Part shown: piece by piece, positions 7,111 to 13,999 of the stretch | Layout of the letters: each line of letters begins with the position of its first letter | How positions within the stretch are numbered: position 1 is the first letter of the stretch | Source of the DNA: a virus | IMG/VR virus record: IMGVR_UViG_3300026116_000110 | Location: 1-20,455 of that record | Length of the DNA: 20,455 bases | Strand: one strand, 5' to 3' | The notes under the pieces: model-generated | Database searches by the model: none | Told to the model about the DNA's origin: nothing | The model's input: the letters and a program-made list of their open reading frames with translations, nothing else | Position numbers and translations under genes: made by a program

Positions 7111-7320
7111 ATGCAGTTCCCCGCCATGCTCTACAAGCTCGGTTCCATGTTCGAATGGGACGGCGAGATGTTTGATTACGTCATCGTCAATGACGAGGAA
7201 GAGGCGGAGATCGCCATTTCTGATGGCTGGAGTGTCGGCAAGCCTTCCGATCCGCTTGATCATGACGGTGATGGCAAGAAAGTCGGATCTCGCGCCCGCA
7301 AACCGAAGGATGCTGAATAA
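7111..7320 (+). CDS. Small acidic phage protein of unknown function
   Basis: A 69-residue protein. ATG 7111 is preferred over the in-frame TTG 7099 because GGAGA (7101-7105) lies just upstream of the ATG. It begins with an aromatic/hydrophobic stretch (F-P-A-M-L-Y-K-L-G), carries F-E-W-D-G-E-M-F-D-Y-V-I-V, an acidic patch D-E-E-E-A-E, then S-D-G-W, and ends in a basic tail (K-K-V-G-S-R-A-R-K-P-K). Small proteins with this 'W-x-G ... V-x-D-E-x-E ... D-G-W' layout are common in phage head or neck regions, but no function is established that I can name. TAATG overlap (7318-7322) couples it to the next gene. Could be a minor head component or an assembly adaptor. Confidence 0.6.
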   Translation: MQFPAMLYKLGSMFEWDGEMFDYVIVNDEEEAEIAISDGWSVGKPSDPLDHDGDGKKVGSRARKPKDAE

Positions 7321-7772
7321 TGGCGACAAGGCGTTCTCCCGCTTCTCGTCAGGGTACAGTGGTTGTTGATGTAACGACCACGGACGGATTGTCTGAGAGG
7401 CTTGGTGCGCAGGGCGTTGTCCTTGTCGATCCGTCTTCTGGCGGCCCGATGGGGACGAACTCTATTCCAACCATCACTCAGGCGGCACAGACATCCTACA
7501 CCCTTGCTACCAATGCGACGATAACGGCCACCACCGGAACGACGCCTGTTACCAGCATTGCGAAGGGCAATTATGTGTGGAACGCTGTTTTTACCGGGAC
7601 ATCGGTAAAACTCCAGTCTCTTGGCGCTGATGGCTCCACATGGTTTGATGTCGCCACGCTTTCTGCGTCAGGCATCTTTGCCGGTGAAATTCGCCTTGGG
7701 TCTAATGCACAGATCCGTCTCTACAATCCGAACGGCACCAGCGACACTGGCGTCTATTCGAGCCTAAGCTAA
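7320..7772 (+). CDS. Putative minor virion beta-sandwich protein
   Basis: A 150-residue protein starting at ATG 7320, overlapping the previous TAA as TAATG. Residues 1-45 are a low-complexity lead with R-R-S-P-A-S-R. The rest is Thr/Ser/Gly-rich beta sequence: about residues 80-150 read G-N-Y-V-W-N-A-V-F, V-K-L-Q-S-L-G-A-D-G-S-T-W-F-D-V, then G-S-N-A-Q-I-R-L and G-V-Y-S-S-L-S. That is a beta-sandwich pattern I associate with short phage head-fibre or decoration proteins. It is coupled by TAATG (7770-7774) to the NodB-like gene, so the two are probably made together and could assemble together. Codons here look more T-rich than in the terminase and portal genes, hinting at separate acquisition. 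No catalytic motif seen. Confidence 0.55.
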   Translation: MATRRSPASRQGTVVVDVTTTDGLSERLGAQGVVLVDPSSGGPMGTNSIPTITQAAQTSYTLATNATITATTGTTPVTSIAKGNYVWNAVFTGTSVKLQSLGADGSTWFDVATLSASGIFAGEIRLGSNAQIRLYNPNGTSDTGVYSSLS

Positions 7773-9061
7773 TGGCTGTCACTGCCTGGGCCAGCGGCTT
7801 CCCTCCGGTTCCAGCGCTTCCGGCTGCATCGGCGCCTACCGTCGTTATCGCGAACGGTGCGACATGGACTGCTGCCTCCGGCGTGTCGGTCAACAACGCA
7901 GCAACCTTTTCAAAATCGCACCCATCAGGCCGCACGACTGGCAATCTGATGACGAAGAACCCGACATCGGGCACCTTCGGAGGTGAGCGGGCTACGTCAG
8001 TTCCCGGCAGTTTCAAACTATCGGATTATGCGATCGTCGGCATGGACGTGCTGACCAACATCATCGCCGGGTCTGTCACCATCCGATTTTCGTCAGACAA
8101 TTTCGCAACGAAGCGCGTGGAATATAGCTGGCCCTTCCCGTCTCAAGTCTACAATGGGGATTGGCAGCGCCTGACGGCCCGCGTGCTGGCGGATACGTCC
8201 GGCATCGATCCCAACGGCGCGTGGGTTGTCACAGGCGGTATGGCGATGACGGAAGTCGTCAATGCCGTTCAGATCAGCATTGCGACCACAGCGAACGACG
8301 CATGTACGGTTTATGCCGATCAGGTAGTGGCCTTTGCCAACACGCCTGCACGCGGCGCTATGATGTTCGGATTCGACCGCTATTCCGACGCCTCATTGCC
8401 TACCATCGCTCTCCCGCTCGCGCAGAAATATGGCATTACATGCTATGCCGCAGGTGACAGCGGGCTTGTCGCCAGCAAGGGAGATGCGTGGGCGAGGGTC
8501 AAGCAACTCCATGATGCAGGCTGGCCTATCCTTAGCCAAGGCCCGGATCACAAGGATTATGTGGTTGCTGGCGCGGCTCAGCTTACAGCGGATGTAGCGT
8601 CATCCCGTGCGACATTCCAGAACGTCGGGTTAACCAACGCCCTCAATTATTTTGCCTATCCCTATAGCAGTAATAACACCTCCACTGACGCCGCGCTGCT
8701 GGCTGCTGGTTTCAGGATGGCATCCACCGGGATCGGATGGAATGGTCACCCGAACGAATATAATCTCGGCTTCAAGTTGATCGGGCAGGGTCGCCAGAAT
8801 ATCGGCGGCATGACGCTGGCGCAGGTAAAGGCCCTTATCGATCGGGCCGCGCTCTATGGCGTGGTGGTGGATCTGTTCTGTCATGGACTGGTCGCAGGAG
8901 GCGATGGGACAACCCCTCCAGCTGATACGCTGACATGGTATGCCAATGACTGGGATGCGGCTATTGCCTATGCTGCTGGTTATCAGGCGGCTGGCCGTTT
9001 AGACATTACCAACCCGGTCGCGCTATTTGCCGCTCGCGGCTCTATCCCGGTGGTCGCTTGA
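7772..9061 (+). CDS. NodB-like (polysaccharide deacetylase-related) virion protein with altered metal ligands
   Basis: A 429-residue protein in two parts. Residues about 1-190 are a beta-rich, carbohydrate-binding-like domain. Residues about 195-429 follow the carbohydrate esterase family 4 (NodB) motif order: motif 1 at F-D-R (201-203, normally T-F-D-D); motif 2 S-Q-G-P-D-H (255-260, normally S-H-T-x-x-H); motif 3 Y-F-A-Y-P-Y (293-298, normally R-x-P-Y/F-x-Y-P-Y-G-like); motif 5 L-F-C-H-G with H371. The likely catalytic Asp202 and His371 and one metal-ligand His260 are kept, but the second Asp is Arg203 and the first His is Gln256. Metal-dependent deacetylation may therefore be lost or changed, leaving a sugar-binding role. 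ATG 7772 overlaps the upstream stop (TAATG). It is unusual between coat and tail-completion genes, where P22 has nothing comparable. Confidence 0.72.
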   Translation: MAVTAWASGFPPVPALPAASAPTVVIANGATWTAASGVSVNNAATFSKSHPSGRTTGNLMTKNPTSGTFGGERATSVPGSFKLSDYAIVGMDVLTNIIAGSVTIRFSSDNFATKRVEYSWPFPSQVYNGDWQRLTARVLADTSGIDPNGAWVVTGGMAMTEVVNAVQISIATTANDACTVYADQVVAFANTPARGAMMFGFDRYSDASLPTIALPLAQKYGITCYAAGDSGLVASKGDAWARVKQLHDAGWPILSQGPDHKDYVVAGAAQLTADVASSRATFQNVGLTNALNYFAYPYSSNNTSTDAALLAAGFRMASTGIGWNGHPNEYNLGFKLIGQGRQNIGGMTLAQVKALIDRAALYGVVVDLFCHGLVAGGDGTTPPADTLTWYANDWDAAIAYAAGYQAAGRLDITNPVALFAARGSIPVVA

Positions 9062-9062
9062 T

Positions 9063-9791
9063 ATGACTGTAATCTGGAACCCCAAAGACCCGGCTGAAAC
9101 GGTTGCCTATCTGGATGACTGGTCCGGTGAACTGGGGAATGACAGCATCGCCTCCTATGTGTTCGCGGTTTCGTCGGGAACGGCGACGATCGCCAAGCAG
9201 CAGATGGAAGCCCGCGCCCTCACCTTCTGGATAGCTGGCGGCACGAACGCGGCCACCACTACCTTCACCTGCACGGTCACGACCAGCACGGGGCAGATCC
9301 TCCAGCGCGTCTATTCGCTCTATGTAGAGACGGGGGCGAACAGCTATCAGCCGACCAGCACGACCAAGCGGCAGCTGGTGGAACAGATGTTCATCGAATG
9401 CGCGGTCAACGGCTGGGAATATGACATCACCGCCGACGAGAAGGATGTGGCCCTGGCCCGCCTTGACGCGCTCATGTGGGAGCTTCGTGGGCGGGGTATT
9501 GATATCGGATACAATTTCCCGCTCGGTATCGGCCAAGGCGATCTGGATGATGTTCTGGGCTGCCCGGATCAGGCGTTCTATGGCCTCTCAGTGCTTGGAG
9601 CCGAGCGCCTTTGCCCGACCATGGGGAAGAAGCAGAGCATGGAATCCCGCATTGCTCTGACAGCGGCGATGAAGGCGGTTCGCTCGGCGGCTGTGACGCT
9701 GGTTCCCTCGTCGCAACTTGCGCCGGCCACCCCGATCGGTTCGGGCAACAAGCCCTGGTCATCGCGCTATCCCTTCTCGATGACCAGCTGA
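9063..9791 (+). CDS. Tail accessory protein: Ig-like adaptor domain fused to P22 gp4-like domain
   Basis: P22 gp4 (166 residues) binds under the portal and is the first head-completion factor, retaining the packaged DNA. This 242-residue protein has such a domain in its C-terminal two thirds: T-K-R-Q-L-V-E-Q-M-F (about 100), D-V-A-L-A-R-L-D-A-L-M-W-E-L then G-I-D-I-G-Y, and a tail P-I-G-S-G-N-K-P-W that parallels P22 gp4 M-P-T-G-S-G-N-S. The first 95 residues are an extra beta domain (W-N-P-K-D-P-A-E-T-V, Y-L-D-D-W, F-W-I-A-G-G-T, V-Y-S-L-Y-V) like the Ig-fold fibre-tail adaptor proteins that are usually encoded separately. ATG 9063 follows the previous TGA by one base; a TTG at 9027 would overlap the upstream gene by 35 bases and is less likely. 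Confidence 0.82.
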   Translation: MTVIWNPKDPAETVAYLDDWSGELGNDSIASYVFAVSSGTATIAKQQMEARALTFWIAGGTNAATTTFTCTVTTSTGQILQRVYSLYVETGANSYQPTSTTKRQLVEQMFIECAVNGWEYDITADEKDVALARLDALMWELRGRGIDIGYNFPLGIGQGDLDDVLGCPDQAFYGLSVLGAERLCPTMGKKQSMESRIALTAAMKAVRSAAVTLVPSSQLAPATPIGSGNKPWSSRYPFSMTS

Positions 9792-11182
9792 TGCGCGTGC
9801 CCGTCATCTCTGGTGTGAAGGCAACGGAAAGCGGGGATTTCCTCGTCAGCTATCCGATCAACCGTGACCCGGTGTTGAAGGATACCGGCATTTCGGACGG
9901 ATATCTTGCGCCCCCATTGGGAATCACAGAGGTTGCGAGCGGATACGGCGCCAATCGCGGCGGGATCAACTGGAATGGCGTGTGCTATCGGGTGATGGGC
10001 ACCAGCCTTGTTTCGGTGGGCGAGAATTGGGTGGTAACCGTCCTTGGTGATGTCGGCACCGGCGGCCCGTGCGGTTTCGATTACAGCTTCGATAACCTCA
10101 TCATCAACAGCGGTGACAGGCTCTATTACTGGAACGCCACCGATGGCCTGAGGCAGGTAACCGATCCCGATCTAGGCGAGGTTGTCGATGCGATGTTTGT
10201 CGATGGCTACACCATGACGACCGATGGCACATATCTCGTCGTCACCGAACTGAATGACCCGATGGCGGTCAACCCGCTGAAATATGGCTCGTCGGAAGAT
10301 GACCCTGATCCAGTGACTGGATTGGGCCGGATGCATGGCGAGGTCTATGCCTTCAACCGCAACACGATCCAAGTCTTCCAGAATATCGGCGGATCAGGCT
10401 TCCCGTTCCAGACAGTCAAGACCGCGACCGTCCCTTATGGCTGCGTCGGGCCTCGCGCCAAATGCCAGTTCATCGGCACCTATGCTTTTGTCGGTAGCCA
10501 GAGGAACGCGGGACTTGGCGTCTATCTGCTCGGGGCCGGTGACGCGGCCAAGATCAGCTCGGCCGAAGTTGATGCGGACCTTGACGCCCTGACCGATGAC
10601 GAAAAGGCCGCGCTTTGGGTTGAAGCGCGGGTCCAGAATGACGAACAACGGCTCCTCGTCCATACACCCTACCGTACATGGTCGTTCGCCTCGCAGGTAT
10701 CCAAGCGGTCATCGGTCAAGACCTGGTGCAGCTATGTCACCAGCACGACCGACGCGGGGATCTATGAAGGGCGCGGGCTTGCCTATTGTTACGGCAAATG
10801 GATCGTGGGCAGTTCGACGGGACAGATCGGCTATCTCGATCCGACCACGGCCCAGCATTATGGGCAGGATATCGGCTGGCAGTTCGACACGACGCTTTTC
10901 TACAATGATGGCAATAGGGGCCTTCTGACCGGGATCGAGCTTGTGGGCACGCCGGGGCGCGGAGCGGCCGATGGCCGGATATTCTTCTCATATACCAAGG
11001 ATGGCGAAACCTGGTCGATGGAGCGCGCCACTTCCTCGGGCACCTTGGGCCAGCGGAATAAGCGCCCCGCGTGGCGCCCCGGCATCCGGTTCGAAAATTA
11101 CATGGGCTTGCGCTTCCGTGGCGTCGACGGCTCGCTCATGGGCATTGCCCGCCTTGAATGCGATGTCGAGGCGATGGCATGA
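9791..11182 (+). CDS. Packaged-DNA stabilisation protein, P22 gp10-like
   Basis: In P22, gp10 (472 residues) forms the hexameric hub below gp4 that holds the tail needle and contacts the tailspikes. This 463-residue protein matches in length, gene order and several spots: Y-L-A-P-P-L-G-I-T near residue 38 (P22 has Y-L-R-S-F-P-G-I-T), the V-C-Y-R-V-M-G-T-S-L segment (P22 A-V-Y-R-V-C-G-G-K-L), R-M-H-G-E-V-Y-A-F-N-R-N-T-I-Q-V-F (P22 W-R-D-F-I-V-C-F-G-S-S-T-I-E-Y-F), V-Y-L-L-G-A-G-D-A (P22 V-Y-I-I-G-S-G-Q-A) and W-R-P-G-I-R near the end. The repeated beta-strand pattern fits a propeller-like hub. The frame is open from 9611 but ATG 9791 overlaps the preceding stop (TGATG) and gives the family length. 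The last bases overlap the fibre gene (ATGA 11179-11182). Confidence 0.88.
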   Translation: MRVPVISGVKATESGDFLVSYPINRDPVLKDTGISDGYLAPPLGITEVASGYGANRGGINWNGVCYRVMGTSLVSVGENWVVTVLGDVGTGGPCGFDYSFDNLIINSGDRLYYWNATDGLRQVTDPDLGEVVDAMFVDGYTMTTDGTYLVVTELNDPMAVNPLKYGSSEDDPDPVTGLGRMHGEVYAFNRNTIQVFQNIGGSGFPFQTVKTATVPYGCVGPRAKCQFIGTYAFVGSQRNAGLGVYLLGAGDAAKISSAEVDADLDALTDDEKAALWVEARVQNDEQRLLVHTPYRTWSFASQVSKRSSVKTWCSYVTSTTDAGIYEGRGLAYCYGKWIVGSSTGQIGYLDPTTAQHYGQDIGWQFDTTLFYNDGNRGLLTGIELVGTPGRGAADGRIFFSYTKDGETWSMERATSSGTLGQRNKRPAWRPGIRFENYMGLRFRGVDGSLMGIARLECDVEAMA

Positions 11183-12636
11183 CCCTGCTGAAGACCCGCG
11201 CCCTCACGCGACAGCAGATTGGCCAGTTTGTAGATTCCGAGCGTGGGATAAGAGCATTCGAGGATGTTCAGGCCGACATCATCAACCAGTATGAGGCTAT
11301 TTCCAGCGCATCATTTCTGACCATTAGCACCGAGCCATCCCTTGGTTCCGAACGCGTTTTTACCCCTAGTGGTGATTTCGCCGTGGTGGATGGTGGCCCT
11401 AACACGACCTATTCGCTGTCACTGTCAGACACGGGCATTGCGGCCGGGATCTACGGTGATGCGTCTCACACCCTTGGCATTACCGTTTCTGCGACAGGCA
11501 GGGTTAGCGCGATCAGCAGTTATCTGCTTGTCACCGATAATGTCACGGAAGGTTCGACCAATCTTTACTTCACCATTGCCCGTGCGAGGGGGTCTGTAAG
11601 CGGCGGTCTTGGCATCAGCTACGACAGCATTGCCGGCACAATCGCACTCGACACGGCATCGACGCGGAACACCGATCATGCCAGCGTCACCCTGACAGCA
11701 GGCGCGGGCCTTACAGGTGGTGGAGACATCACCGCCTCCCGCACGTTCGACATAGGCGCGGGAACAGGAATCACCGTCAACGCCAACGATATCGCGATTG
11801 CGACAAACGGCGTGACGGATACATTGCTGCGGCAATCCTCTGGGCTTTCCCTGGTAGGCCGTACGGCCAACTCAACCGGGAATGTCGCGGACATCACAGC
11901 GGCCTCAGACGGCCAGGTAATGCGCCGGGCTGGAACCTCGATCGCTTTTGGTGCAATCGATCTTTCCTCTGCCAACGCAGTGACGAACGCGCTGGCAGCC
12001 GCCAATGGTGGAACGGGGCAATCGTCCTACACGGCGGGCGATTTGCTCTATGCGTCTGGCGCTTCAGCCATTTCCAAACTCGCTATCGGCTCCAACGGCT
12101 ATGTGCTGACCAGCAACGGTTCTGCTCCAGGCTGGACCGCCAATACCGGAACGGGGAATGTCGTAAGGGCAACGCAGCCGCAGTTCACCAATACCATCGG
12201 CGTCGGAACCGCTGCGAGCGCTTCAGGATCTGGCGTATCCTTCCCGGCCACACAATCGCCCAGCACTGACAAGAATACGCTGGATGACTATGAGGAGGAT
12301 GTATGGACGCCAACCGTTACATCCGGTTCCGGCTCGCTCACCAGCTACACGGCATCGGGATATTACACGAAGGTCGGTCGGCACGTTCACGCCACGATCG
12401 TCATCAGCATCACGAATAATGGAACCGGGGCAGGCTCGATAGCTGCCACCCTTCCATTCACGGCTGCATCTGGGCCTCTATGGGTCGGCTCTGGGCGAGA
12501 AAACGCATCGACCGGCAATATGCTGCAAGGCATCCTTGCGTCGGGCGGTTCGGCTGTGACCATCCTTGCCTATAACAACACCTATCCTGGCGGGACCGGC
12601 GCGCAACTTGTTCTGACCATTTCCTATTTCATTTGA
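11179..12636 (+). CDS. Tail fibre or needle-position fibre protein
   Basis: A 485-residue Ser/Thr/Gly/Ala-rich fibre protein. The N-terminal 40 residues are helical (L-T-R-Q-Q-I-G-Q-F, then R-G-I-R-A-F-E-D-V-Q-A-D-I), a type of anchoring helix seen in many phage fibres. The shaft carries typical fibre motifs: T-A-G-A-G-L-T-G-G-G-D-I-T-A-S-R-T-F, A-A-N-G-G-T-G-Q-S-S-Y and L-L-Y-A-S-G. The C-terminus (Y-E-E-D-V-W-T-P-T-V-T-S, G-Y-Y-T-K-V-G-R-H-V) is a common globular tip module. In P22 the gene after gp10 is the tail needle gp26; here that slot holds this fibre, so it may plug the gp10 hub or be a side fibre. ATG 11179 overlaps the gp10-like stop (ATGA). No chaperone gene follows. Confidence 0.78.
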   Translation: MTLLKTRALTRQQIGQFVDSERGIRAFEDVQADIINQYEAISSASFLTISTEPSLGSERVFTPSGDFAVVDGGPNTTYSLSLSDTGIAAGIYGDASHTLGITVSATGRVSAISSYLLVTDNVTEGSTNLYFTIARARGSVSGGLGISYDSIAGTIALDTASTRNTDHASVTLTAGAGLTGGGDITASRTFDIGAGTGITVNANDIAIATNGVTDTLLRQSSGLSLVGRTANSTGNVADITAASDGQVMRRAGTSIAFGAIDLSSANAVTNALAAANGGTGQSSYTAGDLLYASGASAISKLAIGSNGYVLTSNGSAPGWTANTGTGNVVRATQPQFTNTIGVGTAASASGSGVSFPATQSPSTDKNTLDDYEEDVWTPTVTSGSGSLTSYTASGYYTKVGRHVHATIVISITNNGTGAGSIAATLPFTAASGPLWVGSGRENASTGNMLQGILASGGSAVTILAYNNTYPGGTGAQLVLTISYFI

Positions 12637-12653
12637 CGGATTATCTTCAAAGA

Positions 12654-12667
12654 GGTATCAAGATACC
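12654..12667. repeat. GGTAT-N4-ATACC inverted repeat, copy 3
   Basis: GGTAT (12654-12658) and ATACC (12663-12667) flank CAAG, starting 18 bases after the fibre stop; copy 2 also begins 18 bases after its upstream stop. The outer flanks do not extend the stem as they do in copies 1 and 2. A TTGACG at 12633-12638 followed by 17 bases and TATCAA (12656-12661) overlaps it, so a promoter reading is possible. Confidence 0.65.
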
Positions 12668-12677
12668 CGGCAGTTAA

Positions 12678-12712
12678 TGACCAGCGCCAGGTCACTTTGC
12701 TTCGAGGCAAGG
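12678..12712 (+). promoter_or_regulatory. Two adjacent hairpins ahead of the gp14-like start
   Basis: TGACC (12678-12682) pairs with GGTCA (12690-12694). Directly after it, CTTTGC (12695-12700) pairs with GCAAGG (12707-12712) including one wobble. The second loop and stem contain the GAGG (12704-12707) that is the only good ribosome site for the TTG start at 12714, and the stem ends one base before that start. The arrangement parallels the portal leader. Confidence 0.55.
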
Positions 12713-12713
12713 C

Positions 12714-13142
12714 TTGGGCGCGCTGCTACATCTCACGAAAGACGCGGAAGCTGTAAACGCGGTGGTCAACCACCCTGCGGTGCGGCCTTCTTGCGGCCTT
12801 GTGGAGTTGGGTGAACTGGATTTCTCGGAAGTCCTCTCCCGCCCTGAAAATCTCTGCCTCATGGGCGAACATGGCGGATTCCTGCTGCTGTGGAGCGCGC
12901 CACGCGTTCGTGAACTGCATGTGTTCCTGCTGCCGGAAGGCCGGGGTCAATGGGGCTTCAACGCCTGCCCTGAGGTTGTCGACCATGCCCGCGCCCATGG
13001 TGCACAGATGCTGTGGGCGCGGATCGACCCGGCAAAACGCCATCTGGCGATGTTCTCCCGCATCGGCGGCATGAAGCCGACTGGCGAAAAGATCGAAACG
13101 TTTGGCGTCGTTTACGATGTCTATTGCATGGAGGTGCACTGA
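12714..13142 (+). CDS. Putative head-assembly protein with GNAT-like fold, P22 gp14-like by position
   Basis: A 142-residue protein at the position of P22 gp14 (172 residues), just before the gp7-like ejection gene. Its strand/helix pattern suggests an acyl-CoA N-acyltransferase-like fold: a beta region F-L-L-L-W, R-E-L-H-V-F-L-L-P, then G-Q-W-G-F-N-A and a helix V-V-D-H-A-R-A-H-G-A, then L-W-A-R-I-D-P and F-S-R-I-G-G-M-K-P-T-G. A genuine acetyl-CoA R/Q-x-x-G-x-G/A loop is not clear, so catalysis is doubtful. Start is TTG 12714, 6 bases after GAGG; the first internal ATG is about 49 residues in and would remove the core. The 77-base spacer before it carries structured repeats. Family assignment rests mainly on order and fold impression. 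Confidence 0.6.
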   Translation: MGALLHLTKDAEAVNAVVNHPAVRPSCGLVELGELDFSEVLSRPENLCLMGEHGGFLLLWSAPRVRELHVFLLPEGRGQWGFNACPEVVDHARAHGAQMLWARIDPAKRHLAMFSRIGGMKPTGEKIETFGVVYDVYCMEVH

Positions 13143-13999
13143 TGCCTCCTGCAATAGCAGCGGCAGGAATTACGGCGGCGGCTAGTATCGGCGGCGGCAT
13201 CGCCAGCTCGAACGCAACCAAAAAAGCGGCCAATAAGGCGGCTGCGGCTCAGACGGCGGCAGATCAGGCGGCCATTGCCGAACAGCAGCGTCAATATAAC
13301 ACCACCCGCTCCGATCTCATGCCGTGGCAGACTTCCGGTTCCGCCGCGCAGGATCAGATCAACGCGCTGCTTGGCATTTCCACGCCGGTCCAGAAAACCA
13401 CCAATTGGGCCGCCTATGTGCAGGGAAACCCCGATGCGCTGGCCAACTGGAACAGCCTGACGCCCGCACAAAAGGCACAGTTCAACAACGATATGGGCCA
13501 GTTCGGTTCCTACCATTACAGCCAGGACGGCTCGCGGCGGGACTTGTCGGCCTATCAGACCACGACTGGCGGACAAGCTGACCAGCAGGGCGCGATCGAT
13601 GCGCTAAAGGCATCTCCGCTTTATCAGTCGCTGTTCAGCAATGGCGAGAACACGCTGCTGGCCAATGCGTCGGCGACGGGCGGATTACGCGGCGGCAACA
13701 CGGAAAACTCGCTGGCCAATTTCGGCCGCGATACGCTGTCGACCGTCATCCAGAACCAGTTGCAAAACCTGACAGGGGTTTCATCTGCGGGCCAGAATGC
13801 GGCGGCGCAGACCGGCACATTGGGCGCCAATTCGGCCAATGCGATCTCCAACCTTCTTTCAAATAGCGGCACGGCCAACGCGAATGCGGCCCTTGCCAGT
13901 GGGGCAGCGAATGCGGGCGCAATCAATTCCATCGTGGGAACGATTGGCGGACTTGCCGGAAACAAGGATGTCACTAGCTGGGCAGGGAAACTGTTCTGA
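13142..13999 (+). CDS. Internal virion / DNA ejection protein, P22 gp7-like by position
   Basis: P22 gp7, gp20 and gp16 are ejected into the host envelope and form a conduit for DNA. This 285-residue protein is first in that set. It opens with a glycine/alanine hydrophobic segment (A-I-A-A-A-G-I-T-A-A-A-S-I-G-G-G-I-A-S-S), then an Ala/Lys/Gln helix (A-T-K-K-A-A-N-K-A), the motif R-S-D-L-M-P-W, and a Gly/Asn/Ala-rich C-terminus with another weakly hydrophobic glycine stretch (I-V-G-T-I-G-G-L-A-G). Between about residues 88 and 140 is a separate module, W-A-A-Y-V-Q-G-N-P-D-A-L then H-Y-S-Q-D-G-S-R-R-D-L, resembling short NPD/HY-G repeats in other phage and surface proteins. The frame is open from 13013, but ATG 13142 overlaps the upstream TGA (TGATG) and begins the hydrophobic segment. 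Confidence 0.78.
   Translation: MPPAIAAAGITAAASIGGGIASSNATKKAANKAAAAQTAADQAAIAEQQRQYNTTRSDLMPWQTSGSAAQDQINALLGISTPVQKTTNWAAYVQGNPDALANWNSLTPAQKAQFNNDMGQFGSYHYSQDGSRRDLSAYQTTTGGQADQQGAIDALKASPLYQSLFSNGENTLLANASATGGLRGGNTENSLANFGRDTLSTVIQNQLQNLTGVSSAGQNAAAQTGTLGANSANAISNLLSNSGTANANAALASGAANAGAINSIVGTIGGLAGNKDVTSWAGKLF

Noticed and set aside
9611-9790. 60-residue N-terminal extension of the gp10-like protein
   Set aside because: It would overlap the gp4-like gene by 180 bases; the TGATG start at 9791 gives the family length.
13013-13141. N-terminal extension of the gp7-like protein
   Set aside because: Arg/His-rich shadow of the gp14-like gene; ATG 13142 begins the expected hydrophobic segment.
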